The translations under genes and the position numbers were made by a program. A stretch of 13,222 nucleotides of DNA from an uncultured Eubacteriales bacterium (lineage in GTDB: Bacteria > Bacillota > Clostridia > Oscillospirales > CAG-272), in contig CAKSSY010000051.1 in assembly GCA_934489945.1 (NCBI GenBank), positions 1 to 13,222 of the forward strand. The letters run 5' to 3'. This document shows positions 6,689 through 13,222 of the stretch, one piece after another. Numbering within the stretch: position 1 is the stretch's first letter; every line of letters starts with the position of its first letter. The notes below the pieces were generated by a model, which saw only the letters and a program-made list of their open reading frames with translations, was not told the DNA's origin and did not search any database.

Positions 6689-7334
6689 TACCGCTCTTTT
6701 CATTCGTGATGTCTATATACAGAAAGCGGTGCTTAAAAGTATGCGCCGCGTGTTCTGGTATGTAAGAACATTTGAAAATCGCTTTGCCGAAGAGCTGCAA
6801 AACCGCTCGCTGGATGAACAGAAAAAGGAACAGGCACGGAAGAAGTGCGAGCTGGAAAAGGCGGAGAAACGGATTGCCGAGCTTGATCTGCTGTTTCGCA
6901 GGCTGTACGAGGACAATGTTTCCGGCAAAATATCCGACGAGCGATTCCGAACGCTCTCTGCCGGGTATGAAACCGAACAGTCGGAAAAGAAAACAGCTGT
7001 CGAAGCTATGAAAGCCGAACTTGCGGCATCCGAGGAACAGACCGAAGGGATCGGAAAGTTCATCCGCATGGTGAAGTCAGTCACAGAGCCGACCGTGCTG
7101 ACGCCCGAGCTTGTCCACCGCTTTGTTTCAAGAATCGTGGTACATGAAGCGAGAAAGATCGACGGCGTGCGGCATCAGGACATCAATATCTACTATTCCG
7201 GCGTCGGCATCATCTACCCTTCCGACCCGGAGGAAATGGAACGACTGTTTCAGGAACACCTGAAATCCGGCAGAAACAGAACAAGAATTTACGCGGGAGA
7301 CACCGCCAACGAAAACAGACGGACAAACGGATAA
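6689..7334 (+). pseudogene. Large serine recombinase, C-terminal fragment
   Basis: About 214 codons of a clostridial TnpX/TndX-type large serine recombinase. The fragment starts at CTALFIRDV, the end of the zinc-ribbon region. It runs through a coiled coil (about 6790-7050; KRIAELDLLFRRLYEDNVSG, KISDERFRTL) and a DUF4368-like tail (VHRFVSRIVVHEA, INIYYSGVGIIYP). The N-terminal resolvase domain with the catalytic serine and most of the recombinase domain are absent, so it cannot recombine DNA. The open frame extends upstream to 6597, but those codons are only the antisense of the leader repeat and are not native. It is opposite in strand to the genes on both sides. Confidence 0.9.
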
Positions 7335-7358
7335 CGAATACCACATAAAACATAAAAG

Positions 7359-7386
7359 CGCCGACACTCTGAAATCCGTGTCGGCG
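7359..7386 (+). terminator. Hairpin after recombinase fragment
   Basis: CGCCGACAC (7359-7367) and GTGTCGGCG (7378-7386) form a perfect 9-bp stem 24 nt after the recombinase stop. No T run follows directly, so it may be a factor-assisted terminator or an mRNA-stabilising hairpin. Confidence 0.5.
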
Positions 7387-7462
7387 TGAGCAAAGGTATC
7401 GTAACGATAGCAAGTTGCGAAAAAAACGCAAAAGCACAAACAAAACAAGTGAAAACAGAAAA

Positions 7463-7493
7463 ACGGCACGGCAGAATCAATCTGCCATGCCGT
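7463..7493. terminator. Long hairpin in the 3' part of the remnant
   Basis: ACGGCACGGCAGA (7463-7475) pairs with TCTGCCATGCCGT (7481-7493), 12 of 13 bases. On the minus strand this lies downstream of the GH20 gene and could reduce read-through towards the Big2 gene, though the T run is poor. Bases 7335-7543 contain no gene I can support. Confidence 0.4.
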
Positions 7494-7543
7494 CTCCCCA
7501 AGCACCGCCCATGGGCTGCCTGCTTTATCGCAGGTGCCACATA

Positions 7544-7621
7544 GGCAATTCTTTTTTTGATAAGGATATTGAAAAAAACAGAACAGGAACATCCGAACCG
7601 ATCTTTTGATATTAGTCCTCA
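7544..7621. repeat. 75-bp repeat, copy B
   Basis: Partner of 2095-2169 with three single-base indels. It holds the right half-stem GGCAATTCTTTTTTT and runs to the end of the glycoside hydrolase frame, whose stop codon (7612-7614) lies inside it. Confidence 0.92.
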
Positions 7622-9075
7622 ACCTCAAAGCGACACCAGCCTGCTTCTTCGTAAGCGGTACTTTCGTGCAGTTTACGCAGAATTGCCGCCGCAGTGGCAC
7701 GCGGCGCAGGGCGGATTTCGGAGGCGTTGGTTTGCCAGACGCAATTGGCAAAGTCGAGCTGGTCGGGGAGGAGCGACGGCAACAGGTGCCACGTTGTCAA
7801 CAGGACGCCCATGGCACCGTTTGCCCGTGCTGCATCGCACAGGGAGGCGACATTTGGCAGTCGTCTCCATGGGCAGGCGACGGTATCAAAGCCCTTTTTG
7901 ACAAAGTATGCAATCGTGGGGACGTTCGGCGTTTTACAGTTATATTGCCAGTCGGCAATGATGACGCGTCTGTCCAACAGGTCAAGGGCGCGGTAAGTGT
8001 TATTTTTTTCTCCGTTTGCCTCAACGGGTTCCTCGGTGAGACAGACAAAGTCGGAACGACGGACAAACTGGTCATGCCACAGGATCGGACGTCTGCCGTC
8101 AGCGGCAAGCTCTTCGGTCAGGCGATTGATGTAATCGGCAAGCAGTTCGTGCGGTACTTGTCTCCGACAGGCAGGGCAGGAGGCAAAGGAATATGCCTCG
8201 TCGCATCCGATATGGAAATAACGCCCCGTTCCGCAAAGTTCACTCAGCTCCGCACGCACGCCGGCAAGAATCCGGGCGGTATCCGGATTGGAGGAACACC
8301 ACGTCCAGCCGTCCGGCTCAAAGAGCATCTGGAGGCGCGGATTTTGATTGAGAACAACATGTCTGCCCATGTCGACACGGGACTGCGCTGCGTGGCCGAG
8401 GTGATTGAACATCGGGATGACTTCCATGCCATAGCTGTGGCACAGGTCGACAAGCGGTTTGATTTCGCTTCGGGTGAAGGCGTGTTCCGCCCACGCAAGC
8501 GATTTTTCGGTTTCGTAGCGATAGGTTCCCCAAAATTCAAGAATACAGTGCGTCATTTTCAGAAAACCGGCAAGATGAATGGCTTTTTCGATAGTGAAGA
8601 GTTTGGTTTCCGGGAAAATGCAGAGGTGAATCGCCCGGAATGCAAGAGAGGGTTCGTCATCAATCTCGGTCGGGGCGATGAGAAGCGCTTCCTTGCCCGT
8701 CTCAAGGCAGACGGGGATGATAAGTTGGACGAGGGTGGAAAATCCGTCGATCAGTGCCTTTTCACTGACCGCGTGAAGTACAACACCGCCTTGGTCGCTG
8801 TGCAGGTTGTAATAGGAGAGTGTTTTTTCGATCTTTCTTTCCGGCGTGCCGAGTGTGGCGGAAAATCTGTCGGAACCGTCGGCATCGGGACGGCAGAGGA
8901 CGGTCAGCTCCGATGCGGTAAAACTGAAGCGGTGCCAAAGTGCCTTCATTCGCTCAATTGCTTCATACGGGAGCGGGCGGGAAAGTGTCAGCGTGGCGGC
9001 TGCACCGAAGGAAAACGGTGTGCTGTCTGTCTCGAAGAAGTTCTTCGGCTTCGGATAGATCTGCGAAAGATACAT
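7612..9075 (-). CDS. GH20-like beta-N-acetylhexosaminidase, cytoplasmic
   Basis: The product is 487 aa from ATG 9073-9075, chosen because AAGGAG lies 8 nt upstream. The longer GTG frame start at 9084 overlaps that site. Residues about 1-140 resemble the small alpha/beta domain preceding GH20 barrels (GVVLHAVSEKALIDGFSTLV). The barrel starts near 145 (AFRAIHLCIFPETK). FHIGCDE at 287-293 is the GH20 signature (family HxGGDE), so Asp292-Glu293 are the expected stabiliser and acid/base. PMFNHLGHA (221-229) and WHDQF (333-337) also fit the barrel. GH20 enzymes remove terminal GlcNAc or GalNAc through substrate-assisted catalysis. No signal peptide is visible, so it probably acts on imported amino-sugar oligosaccharides or recycled cell-wall pieces. 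Gly291 of the usual GGDE is Cys, a small departure. It lies 160 bp after the acyl-CoA synthetase gene, past a likely terminator. Confidence 0.82.
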   Translation of the reverse strand: MYLSQIYPKPKNFFETDSTPFSFGAAATLTLSRPLPYEAIERMKALWHRFSFTASELTVLCRPDADGSDRFSATLGTPERKIEKTLSYYNLHSDQGGVVLHAVSEKALIDGFSTLVQLIIPVCLETGKEALLIAPTEIDDEPSLAFRAIHLCIFPETKLFTIEKAIHLAGFLKMTHCILEFWGTYRYETEKSLAWAEHAFTRSEIKPLVDLCHSYGMEVIPMFNHLGHAAQSRVDMGRHVVLNQNPRLQMLFEPDGWTWCSSNPDTARILAGVRAELSELCGTGRYFHIGCDEAYSFASCPACRRQVPHELLADYINRLTEELAADGRRPILWHDQFVRRSDFVCLTEEPVEANGEKNNTYRALDLLDRRVIIADWQYNCKTPNVPTIAYFVKKGFDTVACPWRRLPNVASLCDAARANGAMGVLLTTWHLLPSLLPDQLDFANCVWQTNASEIRPAPRATAAAILRKLHESTAYEEAGWCRFEVED

Positions 9076-9131
9076 GAGCGTCACTCCTTTTACAAAACGT
9101 TATTTTGCGCGATCTTGCGGTTTCTTGTGCC

Positions 9132-9178
9132 AAAAAGCGCAAAGCATCCGCATAATAAAACGAAACGCTTTGCACTTT
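9132..9178 (-). terminator. Terminator after the acyl-CoA synthetase gene
   Basis: On the minus strand AAAGTGCAAAGC and GCTTTGCGCTTT (plus 9167-9178 and 9134-9145) form a 12-bp stem with one mismatch, followed by a short T run. The loop is 21 nt. It separates the acyl-CoA synthetase from the GH20 gene. Confidence 0.55.
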
Positions 9179-9235
9179 CAAAAGCAAAAAAGACAAATCT
9201 TGTTCTTTCCGTTGTGGAAAATGGCAACGTGGCAC

Positions 9236-10951
9236 TTACGGATTTTTTTCGTTTTCGGCAAGTTTGCGGCGGTATTCCTCAATGACGGAAGGTGCTACTC
9301 CGATACGGCGTATCTTGCGCGAACGGTTCCGTTCAAACGGCTCCCGACGCAAAATGGTCATATCGATCTGTTTATATGCGGGAAGTTCCGCGTTCACATT
9401 CTCGACTGCCGTCTCAATTTCGGTCTCTACGTCGGAGGCGGTATAGTTTTCGCCGTAAACTTCGATTATTTTTTCATAATCGGGACGAATGACCGCTACA
9501 AGGTCGTAGTCGCGTTTTTTATTGTTGATAAAGCCGACCACAACCGATTCGCGTACAAAGGGGGAACGGTTGAGCCACGTCTCGATCTCCTCGGGAAACA
9601 CATTTTTGCCGCCTGCTTTGACGATGACATTTTTCTTGCGTCCCGTGATGTACAGGAAGCCGTCCTCATCCATACAACCGAGGTCGCCGGTATAAAACCA
9701 TTCACCGCGGATGACTTCGGCAGTCAGTTCGGGATTTTTGTAGTATCCGAGCATCACATTTTTTCCTTTTACGCGGATTTCTCCTGTGCCGTCCTCCTGA
9801 ATGTTATAAATGTCGATCGTGGAATCGGGCAGTCCGACACCCACTGACCCCGTGCGGAACGAACCGATGGGATTGACCGCAACAACGGGGGAACACTCAC
9901 ACAGTCCGTAGCCTTCTACGGCAAGGATACCTACGTCACACAGTGTTTGAAGTGCCTGTTCATCGACCGGAGAGCCGCCGCATACTACGTGCGAGAGATT
10001 TCCGCCGAACAGTTTGTGAATGCCGGCAAACAGTTTTTTCTTTACCGCATACGCGGCGGGGAAGGGCAGGAAATTGGTGGTTACGATACCGACCTCGGTC
10101 TTTTTGTTTCCTTCGGCACGTTTTGCCTCGCGTACTTTTGCGGCAAGGGCTTCGACGACAACCGGGACAGTCACAAGTGTTGTCGGATGTACCTCATTCA
10201 TGTTGCGGATGAGAGAACCGAGTCCTTCTCCGTAAGCAATCGAAGCTCCCACCGAGAGCGGAAGCAGAAGTCCGCAGACCAACTCATAGACATGGTGGAG
10301 AGGGAGGACGGACAGGAAGCTGTCGGTACTGTCCGGGCAGAGGAGCATGAGTGTCTGACGGATGTCATAGCAAAGGTTGGCGTTTGAAAGCATTGCCGCC
10401 TTGGGCGAAAAAGCCGTGCCGGAGGTGAAGGCGAAAAGTGCGGGGGCATCGGCATCCAGTTCGAGGCGGATAAAGTCGGTAATGCCGCTGTTGATCTTGC
10501 CGCGCCCTTGTTCGAGAAGCGTGGCGAACGAGGAGAAGGGAATACGGCGAACAGAGTCGGGCAGAAGGGAGGTTGCAGCTTCCAATCTGTCAGAATAGAG
10601 AATCGCGGCGGCATCGGTAAAGTCCGCAAGATGTGCAACCTCACCGGCAGAGAGTGTCTTATCAAGCGGAACGGCGATTCCGGAACCGCAGAGTGCGGTC
10701 AGCACCGACAGCACCCATCCGTAGCCATTATCTCCGAGAATCAGAAGTTTTTTTCCTTCAAGACCGCACGCCATCAACTCGGTGCCGAGAGCCTCAATAT
10801 CGCTTCGCAGGCGGCGGTAGGGATAAGCACGGTAGCCATCCTTTCCCCCGGCGAGGATAGCGGGTTTATCACCGAACGCGCCTGCCGCGGCAAGGAGCAT
10901 ATCGCGGACAAGCTCGGGAGTTTTTGGGGATTGCTGTGTAAAAGCCGACAT
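9236..10951 (-). CDS. AMP-forming long-chain acyl-CoA synthetase / acyl-acid ligase
   Basis: The product is 571 aa. ATG 10949-10951 is preferred over the ATG at 10960 because GAAAGGA lies 8 nt before it. This is the ANL adenylating superfamily, which activates a carboxylic acid with ATP to an acyl-AMP and then usually to a CoA thioester. Visible motifs are the phosphate loop FTSGTAFSPKAAM (175-187), PLHHVYE (217-223), YGLCE (348-352), YTGDLG (420-425) with the ATP-ribose Asp422, the hinge and A8 loop GRKKNVIVKAGGKNVFPEEIE minus its last residue (437-456), and Lys546 in RSRKIRR as the adenylation lysine. The phosphate loop lacks the usual TGxPKG form, and YGLCE has Cys where Thr is usual. No membrane segment is present. 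It is transcribed from its own promoter, divergent from fur-pdxK. The substrate, probably a fatty acid, cannot be read from sequence. Confidence 0.92.
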   Translation of the reverse strand: MSAFTQQSPKTPELVRDMLLAAAGAFGDKPAILAGGKDGYRAYPYRRLRSDIEALGTELMACGLEGKKLLILGDNGYGWVLSVLTALCGSGIAVPLDKTLSAGEVAHLADFTDAAAILYSDRLEAATSLLPDSVRRIPFSSFATLLEQGRGKINSGITDFIRLELDADAPALFAFTSGTAFSPKAAMLSNANLCYDIRQTLMLLCPDSTDSFLSVLPLHHVYELVCGLLLPLSVGASIAYGEGLGSLIRNMNEVHPTTLVTVPVVVEALAAKVREAKRAEGNKKTEVGIVTTNFLPFPAAYAVKKKLFAGIHKLFGGNLSHVVCGGSPVDEQALQTLCDVGILAVEGYGLCECSPVVAVNPIGSFRTGSVGVGLPDSTIDIYNIQEDGTGEIRVKGKNVMLGYYKNPELTAEVIRGEWFYTGDLGCMDEDGFLYITGRKKNVIVKAGGKNVFPEEIETWLNRSPFVRESVVVGFINNKKRDYDLVAVIRPDYEKIIEVYGENYTASDVETEIETAVENVNAELPAYKQIDMTILRREPFERNRSRKIRRIGVAPSVIEEYRRKLAENEKNP

Positions 10952-10984
10952 GAGAATCATCCTTTCTTAGTTTTCATCCTTTAC

Positions 10985-11013
10985 AGTATAACACATTTGC
11001 CTTCTCTTTTCAA
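10985..11013 (-). promoter_or_regulatory. Sigma-A promoter for the acyl-CoA synthetase
   Basis: On the minus strand TTGAAA (11008-11013), a 17-bp spacer and TATACT (10985-10990) with an extended -10 (TGT) make a strong promoter about 34 bp before the start codon. Confidence 0.8.
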
Positions 11014-11042
11014 CAGGGATTCAAAAAATTTGCAAAAGGGGG

Positions 11043-11071
11043 TGGAAATACGGACGGATTTTTGCTATAAT
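11043..11071 (+). promoter_or_regulatory. Extended -10 promoter for fur-pdxK
   Basis: TATAAT (11066-11071) is preceded by TGC, an extended -10. TGGAAA (11043-11048) lies 17 bp upstream as a weak -35. The start near 11078 would give a leader of about 23 nt. I see no clear 7-1-7 Fur-type box here. Confidence 0.7.
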
Positions 11072-11100
11072 AAGGAAAAGAGTATGCGAAAGGCAGAGTT

Positions 11101-11535
11101 ATGAGACGTTCAACCTACAATACGGCAAACCGTGCGAGCTTATTGACTTTTCTTGAAAAGGTTCCGGACAGGCAGTTTACGGTCGAGTCGTTGTATGCGG
11201 AGCTTTGCGGAGCGGGAATTGCCATCGGCAAGAGCTCCTTATACCGGATTTTAGATAAGTTGTGTGCTGAGGGGACGGTGCGGAAATTCCGCGATACCGA
11301 GCGCGACAGTTCTTTCTTTCAATATGTCGGAAGTGATGCCGAGTGCGACCACCATCTTCACCTGAAATGTATCGCGTGCGGCAAGCTGATTCATCTGGAG
11401 TGTGGTATGGCAGGTGATCTTGTAAAACACATACGGGAGGAACACGGTTTTGTCATTGACAGCAAGAAATCGGTTCTTTACGGTCTTTGCCGTGAGTGCC
11501 GGCTTCTTGGCGGAAAGGACGGAAAGAATGACTGA
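11101..11535 (+). CDS. Fur-family metal-responsive transcriptional regulator
   Basis: The product is 144 aa, a normal length for Fur, Zur or PerR proteins. Residues 1-65 are the winged helix, with recognition region GKSSLYRILDKLCAEGTVRK (43-62). The dimerisation and metal domain has His84, His85 and His87 before Cys90-x-x-Cys93, and a second pair Cys130-x-x-Cys133. The four cysteines are the expected structural zinc site, and the His cluster belongs to the regulatory site. Which metal or oxidant it senses cannot be decided from sequence. The start is the first ATG in frame, with AAAGG 7 nt before it. Its stop overlaps the pyridoxal kinase start by 8 bp, so the two are one transcript and probably translationally coupled. 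The divergent acyl-CoA synthetase shares the same 149-bp intergenic region and might be co-regulated. Confidence 0.9.
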   Translation: MRRSTYNTANRASLLTFLEKVPDRQFTVESLYAELCGAGIAIGKSSLYRILDKLCAEGTVRKFRDTERDSSFFQYVGSDAECDHHLHLKCIACGKLIHLECGMAGDLVKHIREEHGFVIDSKKSVLYGLCRECRLLGGKDGKND

Positions 11536-12403
11536 AAAATCCGGCATTCCGCCTCTTGCGGCGGCAATTCATGATCTGTCCTGTTTCGGACGTTGTGCCC
11601 TCACGGTCATTCTGCCGACCCTTTCGGCACTCGGCGTTCAGGGGGTTCCTCTTCCTACGGCACTTCTTTCCAGCCATACCGGTGGCTTTGACGATCTGTA
11701 TTTTCGGGATCTGACGGAGGATATGGAGGCGATCTCGGCACATTTCGGACGGCTGGGACTGTCCTTTGACGCAATATACAGCGGTTTTTTGGGAAGTGCG
11801 GAACAGATTGGAAAGGTTTCGGCATTTATTGACGGATTTCGTCGAGAGGGAACGCTTGTCCTTGTCGATCCTGTGATGGGGGATGACGGCAGTCTTTATT
11901 CTACCTACACCCCCGAATTGATGAAGGGAATGAAGGAACTTTGCCGTCGGGCGGATGTGATTACTCCGAACTACACCGAGGCGTGTTTTCTGACGGAAAC
12001 CCCCTATTTGCCGACACAGAATATGAGTGAAGAAGAAGTTTCCTCGCTTTGCAACGGATTGCTTTCGGCACTGGGGACTTTCGGTGCGAAATATACGGTT
12101 ATTACCGGAATTGCCTGTCGGGAAGAGATTCTGACTGTCGGAACGGGTGCGGACGGGGAAATCTTTACCCATCGCACACATCGGCTTTCGGTCGGTTATC
12201 CGGGGACGGGGGACATTTTTGCCTCGGTTCTTTTGGGGCTGATGCTCAGGAAACGGTCCTTTCGCGAGGCAGTGGATGCGGCGGCGGATTTCACGTCACT
12301 GACGATCCGGCGAACCATGCCTCAAAAAACACCCGTGCGGAACGGTGTGACGTTGGAGTCCTGTATGCGTGAGCTGGTTGCCCTTACGGACAAAACGGAA
12401 TAA
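11528..12403 (+). CDS. pdxY: Pyridoxal/pyridoxamine kinase (PdxK/PdxY type)
   Basis: The product is 291 aa from ATG 11528. A purine-rich site (GGAAAGGACGGAAAG) precedes it, and the longer open frame upstream only overlaps fur. Ribokinase-fold enzyme of vitamin B6 salvage, phosphorylating pyridoxal, pyridoxine or pyridoxamine with ATP in the cytoplasm. Visible signatures are the opening substrate segment HDLSCFGRCAL (15-25), the glycine pair in SSHTGGFDD (48-56), VDPVMGDDG (113-121), TPNYTEACFL (146-155), and GYPGTGDIFASVLLG (223-237) with the anion hole and catalytic Asp229. Length and motif order fit PdxY/PdxK rather than the HMP kinase ThiD. Coupling with a Fur-family gene suggests metal- or redox-linked control of cofactor salvage, which is inference. 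The first hairpin of the repeat element begins 6 nt after its stop. The symbol pdxY versus pdxK is not certain. Confidence 0.9.
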   Translation: MTEKSGIPPLAAAIHDLSCFGRCALTVILPTLSALGVQGVPLPTALLSSHTGGFDDLYFRDLTEDMEAISAHFGRLGLSFDAIYSGFLGSAEQIGKVSAFIDGFRREGTLVLVDPVMGDDGSLYSTYTPELMKGMKELCRRADVITPNYTEACFLTETPYLPTQNMSEEEVSSLCNGLLSALGTFGAKYTVITGIACREEILTVGTGADGEIFTHRTHRLSVGYPGTGDIFASVLLGLMLRKRSFREAVDAAADFTSLTIRRTMPQKTPVRNGVTLESCMRELVALTDKTE

Positions 12404-12408
12404 GCAAA

Positions 12409-12449
12409 GGGGGTGTTAAAAAACTCATTTTGAGTTTTTTAACACCCCC
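12409..12449 (+). terminator. Terminator after fur-pdxK
   Basis: A perfect 19-bp stem (12409-12427 with 12431-12449) with a TTT loop, containing the same A6/T6 core as the hairpin at 4218-4256 plus one extra T-A pair. It can act in both directions. Confidence 0.85.
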
Positions 12450-12607
12450 CGACGACTTTGATCTCGGCGGCTGAAACCCGCCGTTTTGCCGCCAAGAAAG
12501 TCGAAAAAACAAAGCCACAGAGACAAAACCGACAAAGATTGTCTCCAAAATGCCGGAATCACGACCGCATTTTGGGGGAGCTGTTAAAAACGTTGTGTTT
12601 TTAACAG
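12409..12607. repeat. Four-hairpin dispersed element, copy 2
   Basis: The four stems are 12409-12449, 12465-12483 (CGGCGG/CCGCCG), 12543-12580 (CTCCAAAATGC with GCATTTTGG plus a bulge) and 12581-12607 (CTGTTAAAAAC with GTTTTTAACAG). The spacers match copy 1 at 4218-4408 closely (for example GCCAAGAAAGTCG and CAAGAAAGTCG). Several differences are paired, so stems stay closed. Bases 12608-12735, to the right, hold no gene I can support. Confidence 0.85.
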
Positions 12608-12735
12608 TCGCATGATACATTTTGCATCGTGAAGGCAAAACGGTTTATTTTGCGTGGAGAAAAACGGGTGACGGATGGTTTGTTTTTTCACGGAGCAAAC
12701 GGCATAAACGGATTTGTCGACAGATTCTGTTCGGC

Positions 12736-12939
12736 TTATCGGTCAAAGGCGGGATTGGTGGCGTAGTAGTTTTTGGAGTTCAACGCTTCGGTGGTGCGGC
12801 GAAGGGCATCGCCGAAACGCTGATAGTGGACGATCTCACGCGCACGCAGGAATTTGATCGGATCGCGGATGTCGGGATCGTCGATCAGGCGCAGAATGTT
12901 ATCGTAGGATACGCGCGCCTTCTGTTCTGGGGCAATCAT
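12736..12939 (-). pseudogene. cotJC: Spore coat CotJC / manganese-catalase-like protein, C-terminal fragment
   Basis: A frame of 67 codons matches the C-terminal third of CotJC as I recall it: IAPEQKARVSYDNIL, then DDPDIRDPIKFLRAREIVHY and QRFGDAL, against the Bacillus form IAAEEKARATYQ..., LREREIVHSQRF. Full-length CotJC is about 190 aa, so roughly 120 N-terminal residues, including the first helices of the ferritin-like bundle, are missing. Directly upstream in the same frame, 15 bases separate it from the stop codon of a recombinase. The gene therefore looks interrupted by a mobile element. The ATG at 12939 is an internal Met and no ribosome site precedes it. In sporeformers CotJC is part of the inner coat. 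Confidence 0.8.
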
Positions 12940-12954
12940 ATAAGAATAAACTTT

Positions 12955-13222
12955 TCAGAAATTCCAGTGAATTTCGATGGGAACGTTCCGTGTTCCGGGG
13001 ATTCTCTTGCCAACTGATATAGAATCAATCAGTGTCTCCACGATTTCACGGTTCAGATGTTCTAAGTTTGTGTATTGTTCGATCAATTCGCGGCGGTTGT
13101 CTCCGACCGCGATTTTTTCGTCGATTTCGGCTAACTGCTTTTCTCCGTCCGAGCATACACGTTCAAGACGTTCTTTTTGCACGGTAAAGTCTTTCGACAG
13201 CTCCACAAAATCACTCTCGGTT
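12955..13222 (-). CDS. Large serine recombinase, C-terminal end (continues beyond window)
   Basis: The minus frame is open to the right edge (89 codons seen). The apparent GTG start at 13206 is internal, since TESDF codons precede it without a stop. The visible part is a coiled coil (QKERLERVCSDGEKQLAEID) followed by the typical clostridial transposon-recombinase tail LNREIVETLIDSISVGKR and IEIHWNF. These enzymes (TnpX/TndX type) excise and insert conjugative or mobilisable elements, and their genes lie close to one element end. The position next to a truncated cotJC fits that. It differs in sequence from the fragment at 6689-7334, so the two come from different elements. Confidence 0.88.
   Translation of the reverse strand, partial: TESDFVELSKDFTVQKERLERVCSDGEKQLAEIDEKIAVGDNRRELIEQYTNLEHLNREIVETLIDSISVGKRIPGTRNVPIEIHWNF

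Larger units (their letters stand above)
6689..7543 (+). mobile_element. Remnant of a serine-recombinase mobile element inserted in the leader hairpin
   Basis: Against the RHS locus, 855 bp replace the five bases 2090-2094 (CCTAT) at and beside the hairpin loop. The left half-stem (6676-6688) and right half-stem (7544-7558) remain on either side. The remnant contains a C-terminal recombinase fragment and about 210 bp of hairpin-rich 3' sequence. No terminal inverted repeats or clean target duplication are visible, so the original ends are probably lost. Confidence 0.7.

Noticed and set aside
7612..9075. Possible assignment of the hexosaminidase to another TIM-barrel family
   Set aside because: FHIGCDE and the following barrel motifs match GH20 best, although Cys replaces one Gly of the usual motif. 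Kept as GH20-like.
11084..11104. Six-codon leader peptide MRKAEL overlapping the fur start (TTATGA)
   Set aside because: The frame and overlap are real, but the -10 at 11066-11071 puts the transcript start after its ribosome site, and AAAGG within it serves fur directly. Too weak to call a gene.
12622..13017. Plus-strand frame of 131 codons across the cotJC fragment
   Set aside because: It is the antisense of the cotJC fragment and the recombinase tail, with no family features.

Overview
The window (13,222 bp) reads as a chromosomal segment of a gut-type, endospore-lineage Firmicute, most likely a clostridium of the Oscillospirales/Ruminococcaceae kind. The basis is a fragment of the spore-coat gene cotJC, clostridial-type large serine recombinase tails, strong sigma-A promoters, AGGAGG-like ribosome sites, BspA-type leucine-rich repeat and Big2 surface proteins, and moderate base composition with one clearly AT-rich stretch. 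The taxonomic placement is inference.

Left part (1-6700), surface-protein region. An RHS/YD-repeat protein (1-1955, minus, running off the left edge) and a Big2-domain protein (4420-6554, minus, split by one frame break) begin with exactly the same 86 residues and the same ribosome site and 134-bp leader. The 394 bp at 1696-2089 and 6295-6688 are identical. The two proteins then diverge inside a Pro/Gly/Ser/Thr linker that is itself made of tandem repeats. Between them lies a divergently expressed BspA-like lipoprotein (2459-4210, plus) with a consensus promoter. The RHS gene has its own promoter at 2172-2200 and an intrinsic-terminator-like hairpin (2078-2108) inside its leader.

Middle (6689-7621). 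An 855-bp remnant carries the C-terminal end of a large serine recombinase. It sits in the Big2 copy exactly where the RHS copy has the loop of that leader hairpin, and the two hairpin halves now flank the remnant. A 75-78 bp sequence (2095-2169 and 7544-7621) continues the duplication to the right and ends at the stop codon of a glycoside hydrolase.

Right part (7612-12403), housekeeping. A GH20-like beta-hexosaminidase and an AMP-forming acyl-CoA synthetase are on the minus strand. Divergent from the synthetase is a two-gene operon of a Fur-family regulator and a pyridoxal kinase (8-bp overlap). Far right: a cotJC spore-coat fragment cut off by the tail of a second large serine recombinase that continues past the window.

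A roughly 195-bp element of four successive hairpins occurs twice (4218-4408 and 12409-12607), each time directly after a plus-strand gene and between convergent genes. The two copies differ by paired changes that keep the stems. The items most worth follow-up are this element, the shared N-terminal/leader module joined to two unrelated surface proteins, and the homopolymer frame break in the Big2 gene.
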